Below the pieces are notes generated by a model that saw nothing but the letters and a program-made list of their open reading frames with translations, was not told where the DNA came from and searched no databases. Shown piece by piece: positions 48,073 through 57,559 of a DNA stretch of 64,000 nt (position 1 is its first letter; every line of letters starts with the position of its first letter). The DNA comes from Roseovarius sp. S88 (GTDB lineage: Bacteria; Pseudomonadota; Alphaproteobacteria; Rhodobacterales; Rhodobacteraceae). The DNA lies in assembly GCF_037023735.1 (NCBI RefSeq), contig NZ_CP146069.1:2273501-2337500 (forward strand). Direction: 5' to 3'. Position numbers and translations under genes: made by a program.

Positions 48073-48500
48073 CAATAGTTGAAAAAGACCTTGTTCTTAC
48101 GGTCGAACGCACATTGAGCGCGCCGCCTGAAGCGGTTTTTGACGCCTGGCTGAATCCCGAGATGCTGACAAAATTCATGTGTCCCGGTCCAAACGCGACC
48201 ACACCCGAAGCCGCAACCGACCCTAAAGTCGGGGGGCGGTTTGATCTGATCATGAAAAACGGTGACGAGGCCCTGCCCCATGGTGGTGTCTACAAGACGA
48301 TCGACCGTCCACGACAGATCGTGTTTACCTGGGAAAGTCCGTTTAGCGTTGAAGGTAGCGAAGTGACCATCGAGTTCACGCCCAAAGGGCGCGGGACGCA
48401 TGTGCGCCTGACCCATATCCGCTTTGCAACCGAAGAGCTGCGTGACAACCACAACGCCGGCTGGACCGCGATTCTGGAAAAGCTCGATAGCGAGCTTTAA
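48069..48500 (+). CDS. SRPBCC/AHSA1-like protein
   Basis: Protein of 143 residues with the AHSA1 (activator of Hsp90 homologue 1) pattern: LTVERTLSAPPEAVFDAWLNPEML, KVGGRFDLIM, and the end GWTAILEKLD. It is a hydrophobic-cavity fold with unknown ligand. It forms a coupled pair with ArsR, a very common bacterial arrangement. Its stop overlaps that of the convergent molybdopterin-binding gene. Confidence 0.9.
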   Translation: MTIVEKDLVLTVERTLSAPPEAVFDAWLNPEMLTKFMCPGPNATTPEAATDPKVGGRFDLIMKNGDEALPHGGVYKTIDRPRQIVFTWESPFSVEGSEVTIEFTPKGRGTHVRLTHIRFATEELRDNHNAGWTAILEKLDSEL

Positions 48501-49489
48501 GACCTGCCTGCCCGGCGCGGTTGCGGCCGCGTCGGGATTTCCTTGAGCAATCCACCCACCCCCATCGCGGCAAAATCACGGTCAGCAATCGGCACGCCAC
48601 AAGCCACCCGCGCCAGCACCCAGTCGGCGCCATGCAGCACTGGCGAACGCGCGCTATTGGGCAGGCCAATGACCGGTTGGTCCTTCAGATTCCCCAGAAA
48701 AAGCAGATTACCGGGGTCCACTGGAATGCCAAAGCGCGTGACCTCTCCGCCTGCCTCACGCAGGGCCTCAGGCGCGGTGTCGCGCGCATCGGATGTGGCC
48801 GAGCCGGTGAGGATCAGGATGATATCCCCCGACGCCGAGGCAATCGCGTCTGACAAAGCCGGAACCTCGTGCGGGCAGCTTAGTGTCTGGCTCAGCCGCA
48901 TCCCCAACCCCGAGAGCCTGTCGCGAATGGCTTCCACCCCGCGCAGGCCCGGCCCCTCGGCGGTGTCGCTGACAATCAGGCTGGCCGTCGCATAGCGCGG
49001 TGTTGCCAAGCGGATTGCATCACGCGCTGATTTGGCCGCCTGAGTGAGAGCGGTCTCGGGCACGCCATAAGCTATGATCTTGACCGTCGCGACCATGCCG
49101 CCTGCGTGCACCTGAAAATATGGCGCGACGGTTGCCAGAGTGATCGTGGGGTCAATTTCATTGGCCGCTGTTACTTTGTCGGCATCAACAAGCACCACGC
49201 CCGGCGCATCAGCAATCAGGTTGACACGACCCGTGAACGGCTGGCTCAGGCTTAACTTCTCGGCATCTCCAAGCGTGGCCTTGGCCAAAACCTGCGCCGC
49301 GAGGTCTTCATGCACATCGCCAGTTTCAAGCTCAGCCACCGTGACGTGGGTCAAACCCGCTGCGCGGAGGCGCTCAACATCCTCGGCGCGCAATACCTGC
49401 CCTTTGCGCAGGCGCCCATCGGCAAGACGTTCAGAGTGGGCAAGGATCGCTCCCTCTGCACTGGCCAAAGGAACAGAGGCAAATTTCAT
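48497..49489 (-). CDS. Molybdopterin-binding protein (MoeA/MogA-like domain)
   Basis: Protein of 330 residues. The N-terminal 120 residues have the MoeA-like opening (LRKGQVLRAEDVERLRAAGLTHVTVAELE), followed by a MoCF-type domain (DAIASASGDIILILTGSATSDARDTAPEALREAGG in parts; GIPVDPGNLLFLGNL; LPNSARSP). It probably handles or modifies molybdenum cofactor for the CoxSLM-type enzyme. Its ATG overlaps the TGA of the xdhC-like gene. It is the last gene of the minus-strand maturation operon. Confidence 0.85.
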   Translation of the reverse strand: MKFASVPLASAEGAILAHSERLADGRLRKGQVLRAEDVERLRAAGLTHVTVAELETGDVHEDLAAQVLAKATLGDAEKLSLSQPFTGRVNLIADAPGVVLVDADKVTAANEIDPTITLATVAPYFQVHAGGMVATVKIIAYGVPETALTQAAKSARDAIRLATPRYATASLIVSDTAEGPGLRGVEAIRDRLSGLGMRLSQTLSCPHEVPALSDAIASASGDIILILTGSATSDARDTAPEALREAGGEVTRFGIPVDPGNLLFLGNLKDQPVIGLPNSARSPVLHGADWVLARVACGVPIADRDFAAMGVGGLLKEIPTRPQPRRAGRS

Positions 49490-50454
49490 GCGCCCCGCCT
49501 CAGCACACCGATCATCTGCGCAAGGATTGCCACGGCAATCTCGGACGGGCTCGTCGCGCCGATGTCCAGCCCAATCGGGCCATTGATGCGGGCAATCTCT
49601 GCCTGCGAGAATCCTTTCTCTTCAAGGCGCGACACCCGCTTGGCATGGGTCCGGGTTGAGCCGAGCGCGCCGATGTAAAACACAGACGAACGCAGCCCCG
49701 CTTCCAGTGCGGGATCATCAAGCTTGGGATCATGCGTGAGCAACACCAGCGCCGTGCGGGTATCAAGCCCATAGGCCGCCACGCCCTCATCAGGCCAATC
49801 ATGCAGGATTGTCTCACCGGGAAAGCGCGCCTCTGAGCCAAAGCTTTCACGGGGGTCAATGAGCAGCGGATCAAACCCCGCAATCCGCGCCATGGGCACC
49901 AGCGCTTGGGCAATATGCACAGCCCCCACGATGATCAGCCGCAAGGGCGGGTTGTGGATGGCCACAAACGTCTCGCCGTCGTCCTCAAACCCCGAGCGGT
50001 CCATACGGAAACGCTCGGCAAATCCCTCACGCACCAGCCGTCGTTCGGCGTTGATACCCGTTATACAGGCCACTGGCCGACGCGCCGCGCGTGCCTCGAC
50101 CAGCCCCTCCAAAAGGGCGACGGGCATCACCGTGCCAATTGGTTCCACCAGAACCCGGATCGTCCCGCCACAGGCCAAACCAACGGCAAAAGCATCGCCA
50201 TCGCTCACGCCATATTCCAACATGACCGGCTTGCCCTCTTCTATGGCATCCAACGCCTCGGCTACCACCGCACCCTCGACACAACCACCCGAGACCGACC
50301 CTTCGATCTCGGCCTCGCCGGAGATCACAAGCTGGCTGCCCACACGCCGCGGCGCACTGCCCCAGGTTTCCACGACTGTGGCCAGCGCCACGCCCTTGCC
50401 CGCGCGGTGCCAATCGAGGGCGATTTCAGGGATGTTGTCGAAGCGGTCTGTCAT
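49486..50454 (-). CDS. XdhC/CoxF-family molybdenum cofactor maturation protein
   Basis: Protein of 322 residues with an XdhC N-terminal domain (GVALATVVETWGSAPRRVGSQLVI and SVSGGCVEGAVV in parts) and a C-terminal Rossmann-type domain (LVLLTHDPKLDDPALEAGL, FYIGALGSTRTHAKR). XdhC proteins bind Moco, protect it and help sulfuration before insertion into xanthine dehydrogenase-type enzymes. In the cox nomenclature it corresponds to CoxF. It lies between the VWA gene and the molybdopterin-binding gene. Confidence 0.9.
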   Translation of the reverse strand: MTDRFDNIPEIALDWHRAGKGVALATVVETWGSAPRRVGSQLVISGEAEIEGSVSGGCVEGAVVAEALDAIEEGKPVMLEYGVSDGDAFAVGLACGGTIRVLVEPIGTVMPVALLEGLVEARAARRPVACITGINAERRLVREGFAERFRMDRSGFEDDGETFVAIHNPPLRLIIVGAVHIAQALVPMARIAGFDPLLIDPRESFGSEARFPGETILHDWPDEGVAAYGLDTRTALVLLTHDPKLDDPALEAGLRSSVFYIGALGSTRTHAKRVSRLEEKGFSQAEIARINGPIGLDIGATSPSEIAVAILAQMIGVLRRGA

Positions 50455-50492
50455 GATGGCACTATGATCCGGCCCACGCAGCAGTACAAGGC

Positions 50493-51746
50493 TCAGAGCG
50501 CTGCCAATAACCGGGCCTTTTCGCCCAGATCACCGGGCTTTGAAATCGCTGCGGCCAGATCCTCGAGCGTGGCAATGGAGTGCCCTGCACGAAACGCATC
50601 CACATGCGGCAACATGGCACGGATACCCGTGGCGCGCGGCGCAAACCCGTCCCAGCGCAAGAGCGGGTTGAGCCAGATCAGGCGACGGGACGACAAGTGC
50701 AGCCGCTCCATCTCGCGGCCCAGATCCTTGGCCTCGCCCCGGTCGAGACCATCGGTGATCAGAAGCACCACCGCCCCCTGCCCCATCACCCGCCGCGACC
50801 AGTCTCGGTTGAACGCATGCAGGCACGCCCCAATCCGCGTGCCACCTTCCCAGTCCTGCGCCTCCTGGCCCGCCGCGGCCAGCGCGGCATCCACATCACG
50901 GGTGGCCAGATGCCGGGTGATGTTGGTGAGCCGCGTGCCAAAGGTGAAGGCATGCACCTTGGCCCAGCCCGCGCCTTTCTCGTTCGCCACCGCATGCAGA
51001 AAATGCAGCACCATGCGGCTGTACTGGCTCATCGAGCCGGAAATATCGCAGAGCACCACCAGGTTGGGCCAGCGCGGGCGCGGTTTTTGCAAGTGAATGC
51101 GCCGCATCTCCCCACCCCGCCGCATCGCCGCGCGCAGGGTCTTGCGGGCGTCAATGCGATGGCCGGTATGAGAGGGCATCCCTCGGCGCGAGCCAAAAGG
51201 TTTGACCCGCAGCCTCAGCTTGGCCAGCATGCGCTTGGCTTCGGCGATCTCGGATGTGCTCATCTGCTCAAAATCCAGCGTCTTGAGCTTTTCCTCGCGG
51301 CTCATGGTGAGCGAGGCGTCGATCTCGATCAGCGTCTCTTCGCCCTCATCGTCGCGCGCCTCTGGCACCTCCGGCTCAATACCATCCAAAAGCGCCTCTG
51401 CCGCACGCTTCTCGGCTGCCTTTGCCGTCCGATCTTCCTGCACGCCACGGATCGCAGGCAGCATGAGCGACATCATATGTTCCATGTAGCGTGGATCCCG
51501 CCAGTAGAGCCGGAACACTTGGGCAAACACCGCGCGTTGCTCTGGGCGGTTCACAAAACAGGCACGCAGGGTGAAGAAAAAATCCTGTTTCGAGGTAAAC
51601 CCCGCTGCCTCCACCGCCCGAATGGCATCCATCACCCGTCCCGGCCCCACCGGCAAGCCAGCTTTGCGTAAGGCGCGCGCGAAATGGGTGATGTTGTGCG
51701 TGAGCTTGGGGTTTTCGGGGAGATCGAGGGGGGCGTATTCAGGCAT
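50493..51746 (-). CDS. coxE: VWA-domain protein, CoxE-like
   Basis: Protein of 417 residues. The C-terminal half is a von Willebrand A domain with the MIDAS motif D-I-S-G-S-M-S in LCDISGSMSQYSR and a second block LLITDGLDRGEAKDL. The N-terminal half is helical and charged. In Oligotropha, CoxE with the AAA ATPase CoxD inserts the copper-sulfur part of the CODH site. It lies downstream of the MoxR-type gene, 60 bases away. Confidence 0.9.
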   Translation of the reverse strand: MPEYAPLDLPENPKLTHNITHFARALRKAGLPVGPGRVMDAIRAVEAAGFTSKQDFFFTLRACFVNRPEQRAVFAQVFRLYWRDPRYMEHMMSLMLPAIRGVQEDRTAKAAEKRAAEALLDGIEPEVPEARDDEGEETLIEIDASLTMSREEKLKTLDFEQMSTSEIAEAKRMLAKLRLRVKPFGSRRGMPSHTGHRIDARKTLRAAMRRGGEMRRIHLQKPRPRWPNLVVLCDISGSMSQYSRMVLHFLHAVANEKGAGWAKVHAFTFGTRLTNITRHLATRDVDAALAAAGQEAQDWEGGTRIGACLHAFNRDWSRRVMGQGAVVLLITDGLDRGEAKDLGREMERLHLSSRRLIWLNPLLRWDGFAPRATGIRAMLPHVDAFRAGHSIATLEDLAAAISKPGDLGEKARLLAAL

Positions 51747-51806
51747 ATCTATTGATTGGGGGTTTCACCCCCAAGCCCCCAAGGTATTTTTGACAAGAAA
51801 GAAGCA

Positions 51807-52715
51807 CTAAGCGATCTCCAAACTCGCCTTCGCCTCATCCAAGATCCGCTTGGCCTCTGATCCCTGCAGCTTGGCAATGTCATCCTGATATTTCAGGATC
51901 GCGCCCAGCGTGTCGGCGATAACTTCGGGACTGAGGCTGATCACATCAAGCGCCAGAAGGCATTTGGCCCAGTCTATGGTTTCGGCCACGCCGGGCTTTT
52001 TAAACAGATCTTCGGTGCGCAGCTGCTGCACAAAGGCCACCACCTCATGGCTGAGGCTCGCGGCGGCTTCGGGGGCGCGGGCGTGCAGGATCTCGATTTC
52101 ACGCTCGAAACTGGGGTAATCCACCCAATGATAGAGGCAGCGCCGTTTGAGGGCGTCATGCACCTCGCGGGTGCGGTTTGACGTCAGAACCACAATGGGC
52201 GGCTCGGATGCCGCGATTGTGCCCAATTCCGGGATCGTTACCTGAAAATCACTGAGAGCTTCGAGTAGGAAAGCCTCAAACGGCTCGTCTGTACGGTCCA
52301 ACTCGTCAATCAGAAGCACTGGAGGCCCACCCTCCTGCGGGCGCATGGCCTCAAGCAAGGGGCGCTCGATCAGGAATTCTTCACTAAAGAGCGCTGTGTT
52401 CAATGCCTCGCTTTTGACCTCCCCCGCCGCTTCCGCCGCTCGAATGGCGATCATCTGCTGCGCGAAATTCCATTCATAAACCGCGCTCGATGCATCCAAC
52501 CCCTCATAGCATTGCAGCCGAATGAGCCGCCGGCCCAGCCCGGTGGCTAATGCCTTGGCAATCTCGGTCTTTCCCACCCCGGCCTCGCCTTCCAGGAAAA
52601 TCGGCCGCCCCAGCCGCAGCGCCAGAAACACAACGGTGCTCAGAGCCCGGTCGCAGACATAGTTCTGCCCGGCCAAAAGCCGATCTACATCGTCTATCGT
52701 CTCCAGTGCGGTCAT
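51807..52715 (-). CDS. coxD: MoxR-family AAA ATPase, CoxD-like
   Basis: ATPase of 302 residues: Walker A GEAGVGKTEIAK, Walker B VLLIDELDRTDEPF, sensor region VVLTSNRTREVHDALKRRCLYHWVDYP. It is a chaperone-like AAA partner of the VWA protein and the first gene of the accessory operon. The ATG at 52715 has AGGAAGGAG upstream; an earlier ATG would add 12 residues. Confidence 0.92.
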   Translation of the reverse strand: MTALETIDDVDRLLAGQNYVCDRALSTVVFLALRLGRPIFLEGEAGVGKTEIAKALATGLGRRLIRLQCYEGLDASSAVYEWNFAQQMIAIRAAEAAGEVKSEALNTALFSEEFLIERPLLEAMRPQEGGPPVLLIDELDRTDEPFEAFLLEALSDFQVTIPELGTIAASEPPIVVLTSNRTREVHDALKRRCLYHWVDYPSFEREIEILHARAPEAAASLSHEVVAFVQQLRTEDLFKKPGVAETIDWAKCLLALDVISLSPEVIADTLGAILKYQDDIAKLQGSEAKRILDEAKASLEIA

Positions 52716-52897
52716 GGGCACTCCTTCCTGCTCAGAGAACTGCATGTCCACCTTCCAAGGTCAAGGCCAGCGCCGCCAAGCCCACACGACCTCGACCCGC
52801 CAAAACCCTTCAATTTTCATGATTTTGCCCAGATTGATGCCTAGCGTTTCCCCCAGAAAGCCGCGCAAAGCGGCCCATTGTAGTTTGAGGATCGAGC

Positions 52898-53863
52898 ATG
52901 AGTTCCGATTATCCTTCTGTGCTGGACATCTCTTTGTCCGGGCTCAGCTGGGAAGAATGGCTGGAACGGTTGGCCGCCGCCATGCCGCCTGACGGGTATG
53001 CGAAATCCTTGGGATCCAAGCACGGCGCTGTCTATATCGCCGGAAAACCGACCCTTCTGGTGAGCTTTGAAGCCTTTGACACCCTGAGCGACACGTCGAC
53101 TGATGCCCAACCGGTCGGCTGGCAAATGGCCAAGGCTCTGGGCTGGTCGCATCTCTGCCTGACTTGCACAGGGCGCACCTGGTTCCGTGAAGGACGGGTC
53201 TACGGCTTTTTCGATGAACTGATTGATGATGGGTTCTTTGAGGAGTTTGATCAGGTGATTTTTTACGGCGCGGGTCCCTGTGGATATGCCGCCGCTGCCT
53301 ATTCAGTGGCCTCTCCGGGCGCGCGCGTCTTGGCTATTCAGCCGCAAGCCACGCTCGATCCGCGTCTCACCGAATGGGATGACCGGTTTCGCCGCATGCG
53401 CCGTCTCGATTTCACCACGCGGTACGGCTATGCGCCAGATATGCTGGATGCCGCCGACAAGGCGTTCATTCTTTACGATCCGGAAATCGAAGAAGACGCC
53501 ATGCATGCCGCCCTCTTCAAACGCTCCAATGTGACGCGTTTTCGCATGCGATTTATGGGCCCCCGTTTGGATCAGGGACTTATTCGCATGAAAGTGCTGT
53601 TGCGCCTACTGGCTCAGATGAGCGCCGACAAGCTCGACATCCTAAGCCTTGCACGCCTGTTCCGTGTCCGGCGCGAAGACCCGCCCTACCTCAAATCTGC
53701 CCTGGCAAGGCTGGAGGATGGCGGCCGGCTCTATCTCACGGCTCAGTTTTGCAATCACGTACTGCAGAATACGCCCGGACCACGGTTTCGCCGCGCGCTG
53801 CGCGCCGCCTATGAACGTGCAGAGGAACAAAGTGTCTTGATGCCTGAACGGGACTTTCTCTAG
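52898..53863 (+). CDS. Hypothetical protein with alpha/beta-hydrolase-like segment
   Basis: A 321-residue protein seen in Rhodobacterales, sometimes labelled as a PAPS reductase; I see no support for that. The central part [30 protein letters not shown] is like the nucleophile elbow and helix of small acyltransferase/hydrolase folds, but the nucleophile position carries Pro-Cys-Gly instead of Ser. The C-terminal 100 residues are basic and helical. Function unknown. It is upstream of pyrC, 65 bases away. Confidence 0.75.
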   Translation: MSSDYPSVLDISLSGLSWEEWLERLAAAMPPDGYAKSLGSKHGAVYIAGKPTLLVSFEAFDTLSDTSTDAQPVGWQMAKALGWSHLCLTCTGRTWFREGRVYGFFDELIDDGFFEEFDQVIFYGAGPCGYAAAAYSVASPGARVLAIQPQATLDPRLTEWDDRFRRMRRLDFTTRYGYAPDMLDAADKAFILYDPEIEEDAMHAALFKRSNVTRFRMRFMGPRLDQGLIRMKVLLRLLAQMSADKLDILSLARLFRVRREDPPYLKSALARLEDGGRLYLTAQFCNHVLQNTPGPRFRRALRAAYERAEEQSVLMPERDFL

Positions 53864-53928
53864 CGCATTTCGCGAAAGGCAGGAACGGCTCTGGCGGTTA
53901 CAGCTTTGATTGTGTAAGCCACAATCCC

Positions 53929-54966
53929 ATGAGCCAGAGCCTGACCATCCCCCGCCCTGATGATTGGCATTTGCACCTGCGTGATGGTGCCGTATTGCGT
54001 GCCGTTCTACCCGAAACCGCCCGGCATTTCGGCCGCGCGATCATCATGCCCAATCTGGTGCCACCCGTGGTGACCGGTAAGGACGCCGCCGCCTATCGGG
54101 ATCGCATTCTGTCGGCGCTGCCGGAGGGCATGGTATTTGAGCCTCTGATGACACTTTACCTGACCGAGGACACCGACGCGGAAGATGTCGCCGCAGCCCA
54201 CAAAAACGGATTGATCAAGGCGGTGAAACTCTATCCGGCTGGCGCTACCACCAACTCTGCATCTGGCGTAAGAGATTTTGATAAAGTTCGCGGCGTATTG
54301 GAAAAAATGGCTGAAATCGACCTGCCGCTTTGTGTCCATGGTGAGGTCACCGATTCTGAGATCGATATTTTCGACCGCGAGGCTGTGTTCATCGATCGCG
54401 TTCTGGATCCGCTACGGCGCGCCATGCCGGGTCTGCGGGTGGTTATGGAACATATCACCACGCAGGACGGCGTCGACTACGTGAAAGCAAACAAGGCCGA
54501 TCTTGGCGCGACCATCACCACTCATCATCTGGTGATCAACCGCAATCATCTTTTGGTGGGAGGCATCCGACCGCATTACTACTGCCTGCCCGTGGCCAAA
54601 CGCGAAGAACATCGCCTGGCCCTTCGCGCGGCGGCCACCAGCGGCGACGCCCGCTTTTTCCTCGGCACCGACAGCGCGCCGCATACGGATCCCAACAAGG
54701 AAAGCGCCTGCGGCTGCGCGGGGTGTTTCACGGCAACCAACACGCTCTCGATCCTGACCGAAGTGTTCGAACAAGAAAATGCGCTCGACAACCTCGCCGG
54801 GTTTGCCTCAGAGAACGGCCCCGCCTTCTATGGCCTGCCGGTCAACACCGAGACAGTCACACTGACCAAGGGCGAACCCATTAGCTACCCGCAAAAGATC
54901 GACACCGAAGACGGCCCTGTCACTCTGTTCGATCCGCAAATGCCGCTGCATTGGCGGGTGACTTGA
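53929..54966 (+). CDS. pyrC: Dihydroorotase
   Basis: Third enzyme of pyrimidine synthesis (class II, E. coli-like), 345 residues. The zinc site is [10 protein letters not shown] (His-x-His), the carboxylated lysine is in [14 protein letters not shown], with further histidines in HGEV and TTHHL and the Asp in GTDSAPH. The N-terminus and length are typical. pyrE follows 64 bases downstream. Confidence 0.97.
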   Translation: MSQSLTIPRPDDWHLHLRDGAVLRAVLPETARHFGRAIIMPNLVPPVVTGKDAAAYRDRILSALPEGMVFEPLMTLYLTEDTDAEDVAAAHKNGLIKAVKLYPAGATTNSASGVRDFDKVRGVLEKMAEIDLPLCVHGEVTDSEIDIFDREAVFIDRVLDPLRRAMPGLRVVMEHITTQDGVDYVKANKADLGATITTHHLVINRNHLLVGGIRPHYYCLPVAKREEHRLALRAAATSGDARFFLGTDSAPHTDPNKESACGCAGCFTATNTLSILTEVFEQENALDNLAGFASENGPAFYGLPVNTETVTLTKGEPISYPQKIDTEDGPVTLFDPQMPLHWRVT

Positions 54967-55030
54967 TCTTTCTTTTTGCTCCAAATATCCCCGCCGGAGG
55001 CATCTGCACTCTGCCACTAAGGACCAGCCC

Positions 55031-55705
55031 ATGATTCCAAGCACCTATCCCGACCAAGCCGAGATCGCCCGCCTCACGGCGCGCATGCTTCTGGAAATCG
55101 AAGCGGTGCATTTTAACGCGGAAGACCCCTTCACACTGGCCAGCGGCCTTCCCAGCCCGACCTATATCGACTGTCGCAAGCTCATCTCCTTCCCGCGCAT
55201 CAGGTCCACGCTGATGGATTTTATGACCGTCACCGTGATGCGCAACGCAGGGTTTGAAGCTTTCACCAATATCGCGGGCGGCGAAACCGCAGGCATCCCT
55301 TTTTCTGCACTCGTGGCCGAACGCATGGCCCTGCCGATGAGCTATGTGCGCAAAAAGCCCAAGGGATATGGGCGCAACGCCCGGATCGAAGGCGTGATGG
55401 GCGAGACTGACCGCGTGCTTCTGGTTGAGGATCTGACTACCGATGGGGGCTCAAAGCTGAGCTTTGTCGATGCCATACGAGAGACAGGTGCCAGCTGTGG
55501 CCACACGGCTGTGATCTTCTACTACGGCATTTTTCCTGAGACTGAGAAAACACTCGGGGATCACGGCGTAATGCTGCATCACCTGTGCACCTGGTGGGAC
55601 GTGCTGGCCGAGGCGCGGGCGCAGGGTACCTTTGACGCCGCCTCACTTGATGGTGTCGAATCGTTTCTGCAAGACCCGCGCGCCTGGCAGGCCGCGCGCG
55701 GCTGA
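55031..55705 (+). CDS. pyrE: Orotate phosphoribosyltransferase
   Basis: Pyrimidine enzyme of 224 residues making OMP from orotate and PRPP. The PRPP motif [14 protein letters not shown] and the flexible loop with [19 protein letters not shown] are present. N-terminal part: [20 protein letters not shown]. It continues the pyrC-pyrE transcript. Confidence 0.96.
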   Translation: MIPSTYPDQAEIARLTARMLLEIEAVHFNAEDPFTLASGLPSPTYIDCRKLISFPRIRSTLMDFMTVTVMRNAGFEAFTNIAGGETAGIPFSALVAERMALPMSYVRKKPKGYGRNARIEGVMGETDRVLLVEDLTTDGGSKLSFVDAIRETGASCGHTAVIFYYGIFPETEKTLGDHGVMLHHLCTWWDVLAEARAQGTFDAASLDGVESFLQDPRAWQAARG

Positions 55706-55850
55706 GTCGCGGCACGCCACCTCCGTGTAAAGACAATTTTGCAAAAAATTTTTACGCGCGTTTCCGCCTGCTTGCAGCGTAACTTGAGAAAACGCCAAAC
55801 GATATGTTGACGTAAACGACTTCTACTCGGCAAGATATGGTATCGAGCGG

Positions 55851-55870
55851 ATATCCACATGCTATCCACA
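55851..55870 (+). promoter_or_regulatory. Pair of DnaA-box-like sequences upstream of dnaB
   Basis: ATATCCACA at 55851 and CTATCCACA at 55862, each one base from the strict DnaA box TTATCCACA, on the same strand and 11 bases apart. They lie about 75 bases before dnaB in an AT-rich gap of about 230 bases. They may couple dnaB expression to DnaA, though two near-matches could arise by chance. Confidence 0.5.
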
Positions 55871-55939
55871 TAAAGATACAATTTGCACCGCTCCGACGGT
55901 GTTTTGTAAGACACCTCCCCACGGGACATGGGGCTAAAG

Positions 55940-57430
55940 ATGACAGAAATTGCGAGCTTAAACACCAACGATACAGGCGTCGAAAATCTTGAGACGATGC
56001 CGCATTCCATTGAAGCTGAACAACAGCTCTTGGGTGCGATCCTGACCAATAACGACATCTATGATCGGGTGGCCAACCTGATCAGCCCGCAGCATTTCTA
56101 CGATCCCGTCCATGCGCGGATATTCGAGACCGCGGCAGCGCGCATCGCCAAGGGCAACCTGGCCTCTCCAGTGACGCTGAAAACCTTTCTCGAAGATGAC
56201 GAGGGACTGAAGGAACTTGGCGGCCCGGCCTATCTTGCACGACTGGCCGGTGCCGCCATTTCTGCCTTCGCCGCGCGCGATTATGCACAGATGATCTATG
56301 ACATGGCCGTGCGCCGCGAACTCATTGGCCTCGGCCATGAAATTGCTGGCAAGGCTATCCGCGCCGAGGTGGATAGCGAGCCGCGCGATCAGATCGTGGA
56401 GGCTGAGCAAAAGCTCTACAAGCTCTCCGAACAAGGTCAGTCCGAGACCGGATTTCAGAGCTTTCTCAAGGCCGTAACGGACGCCGTTAATGTTGCTAAC
56501 GCCGCCTATCAGCGCGATGGCGGCCTCGCAGGCATGTCCACAGGCCTCACGGACATGGACAAAAAACTGGGTGGCTTGCACCGCTCGGACCTTCTTATTC
56601 TCGCAGGGCGCCCTTCGATGGGCAAAACCTCCCTTGCGACCAATATCGCTTTCAATATCGCGAAAGCCTACAAACGCGGGGCGCTTCCCGATGGCTCTGA
56701 AGGGGCTGTCGATGGCGGTGTCGTGGGCTTCTATTCGCTCGAAATGAGCGCCGAGCAGCTCGCCGCGCGGGTTCTGTCAGAGGCATCAGAAGTGCCCTCT
56801 GAACAGATCCGGCGCGGCGACATGACCGAAGCGGAGTTTCGCCGCTTCGTCGAGGCGGCCAAAACGCTCGAATCGTGCCCTCTTTACATCGACGACACCC
56901 CCGCTTTGCCTATCTCCCAGCTTGCGGCGCGTGCCCGTCGGCTGAAGCGGACGCATGGGCTGGATGTCCTGATTGTGGACTATCTCCAGCTCGTGCGCCC
57001 CGCTTCGGCGAAAGACAGCCGTGTGAACGAAGTCTCTGAAATCACACAAGGATTGAAGGCGATTGCCAAAGAGCTGGATATCCCTGTGGTGGCCCTCTCG
57101 CAGCTCAGCCGTCAGGTGGAATCGCGCGATGATAAACGCCCACAGTTGAGCGACCTGCGTGAATCTGGCTCCATTGAGCAAGATGCGGATGTGGTGATGT
57201 TCGTGTTCCGCGAAGAATATTACGCCGAGCGCGAAAAACCGTCCGAGGACAAGCTGGAAGAAACCGCCGCCTGGCAGGAACGCATGGAGCGTCTGCACGG
57301 CCGCGCCGAGGTGATCATCGGCAAACAACGCCATGGACCAATCGGGACCGTGGAACTGAGCTTCGAGGGCCGCTTCACCCGGTTTGGCAATCTTGTCAAA
57401 CCCTGGCAGCAGGACAGTCAGGAGTTCTGA
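55940..57430 (+). CDS. dnaB: Replicative DNA helicase
   Basis: Hexameric fork helicase of 496 residues. The N-terminal domain begins NLETMPHSIEAEQQLLGAIL. The RecA-like domain has Walker A GRPSMGKTSLA, Walker B LIVDYLQL, and the ending SQLSRQVESRDDKRPQLSDLRESGSIEQDAD region in pieces. There is no intein at the usual insertion sites. The ATG at 55940 is favoured (GGGG seven bases upstream); an ATG at 55928 is an alternative. A double hairpin follows the stop. Confidence 0.97.
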   Translation: MTEIASLNTNDTGVENLETMPHSIEAEQQLLGAILTNNDIYDRVANLISPQHFYDPVHARIFETAAARIAKGNLASPVTLKTFLEDDEGLKELGGPAYLARLAGAAISAFAARDYAQMIYDMAVRRELIGLGHEIAGKAIRAEVDSEPRDQIVEAEQKLYKLSEQGQSETGFQSFLKAVTDAVNVANAAYQRDGGLAGMSTGLTDMDKKLGGLHRSDLLILAGRPSMGKTSLATNIAFNIAKAYKRGALPDGSEGAVDGGVVGFYSLEMSAEQLAARVLSEASEVPSEQIRRGDMTEAEFRRFVEAAKTLESCPLYIDDTPALPISQLAARARRLKRTHGLDVLIVDYLQLVRPASAKDSRVNEVSEITQGLKAIAKELDIPVVALSQLSRQVESRDDKRPQLSDLRESGSIEQDADVVMFVFREEYYAEREKPSEDKLEETAAWQERMERLHGRAEVIIGKQRHGPIGTVELSFEGRFTRFGNLVKPWQQDSQEF

Positions 57431-57443
57431 TTTCACGCGCGAT

Positions 57444-57495
57444 GCCGCAAAAGCCTTCTGAAGGCTTTTGCCAAGACTTTTCAGAAAAGTCTTGG
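57444..57495. repeat. Double-hairpin element downstream of dnaB
   Basis: Two abutting perfect hairpins: GCAAAAGCCTT-CTG-AAGGCTTTTGC (57447-57471) and CCAAGACTTTT-CAG-AAAAGTCTTGG (57471-57495). Its reverse complement nearly equals the element at 60128-60180. It sits between dnaB and alr and may terminate transcription. Confidence 0.9.
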
Positions 57496-57559
57496 CCCCG
57501 CCCGGAAAGAGCCGCCTTTCCACTTGACCCTTTTCTCTATCCTGTCAAAACCACCCCCC

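Noticed and set aside
48069..48500. Reading the SRPBCC gene as coxG of the nearby cox accessory set
   Set aside because: It is on the opposite strand, coupled to an ArsR regulator, and matches AHSA1 better than CoxG.
49906..51096. Large plus-strand open frame spanning xdhC-like and VWA genes
   Set aside because: It crosses two real minus-strand genes and their gap; the composition is Arg/Pro/Ser-rich, typical of antisense in high-GC DNA.
55940..57430. Intein or split in dnaB
   Set aside because: The 496-residue length and uninterrupted motifs leave no room for one.
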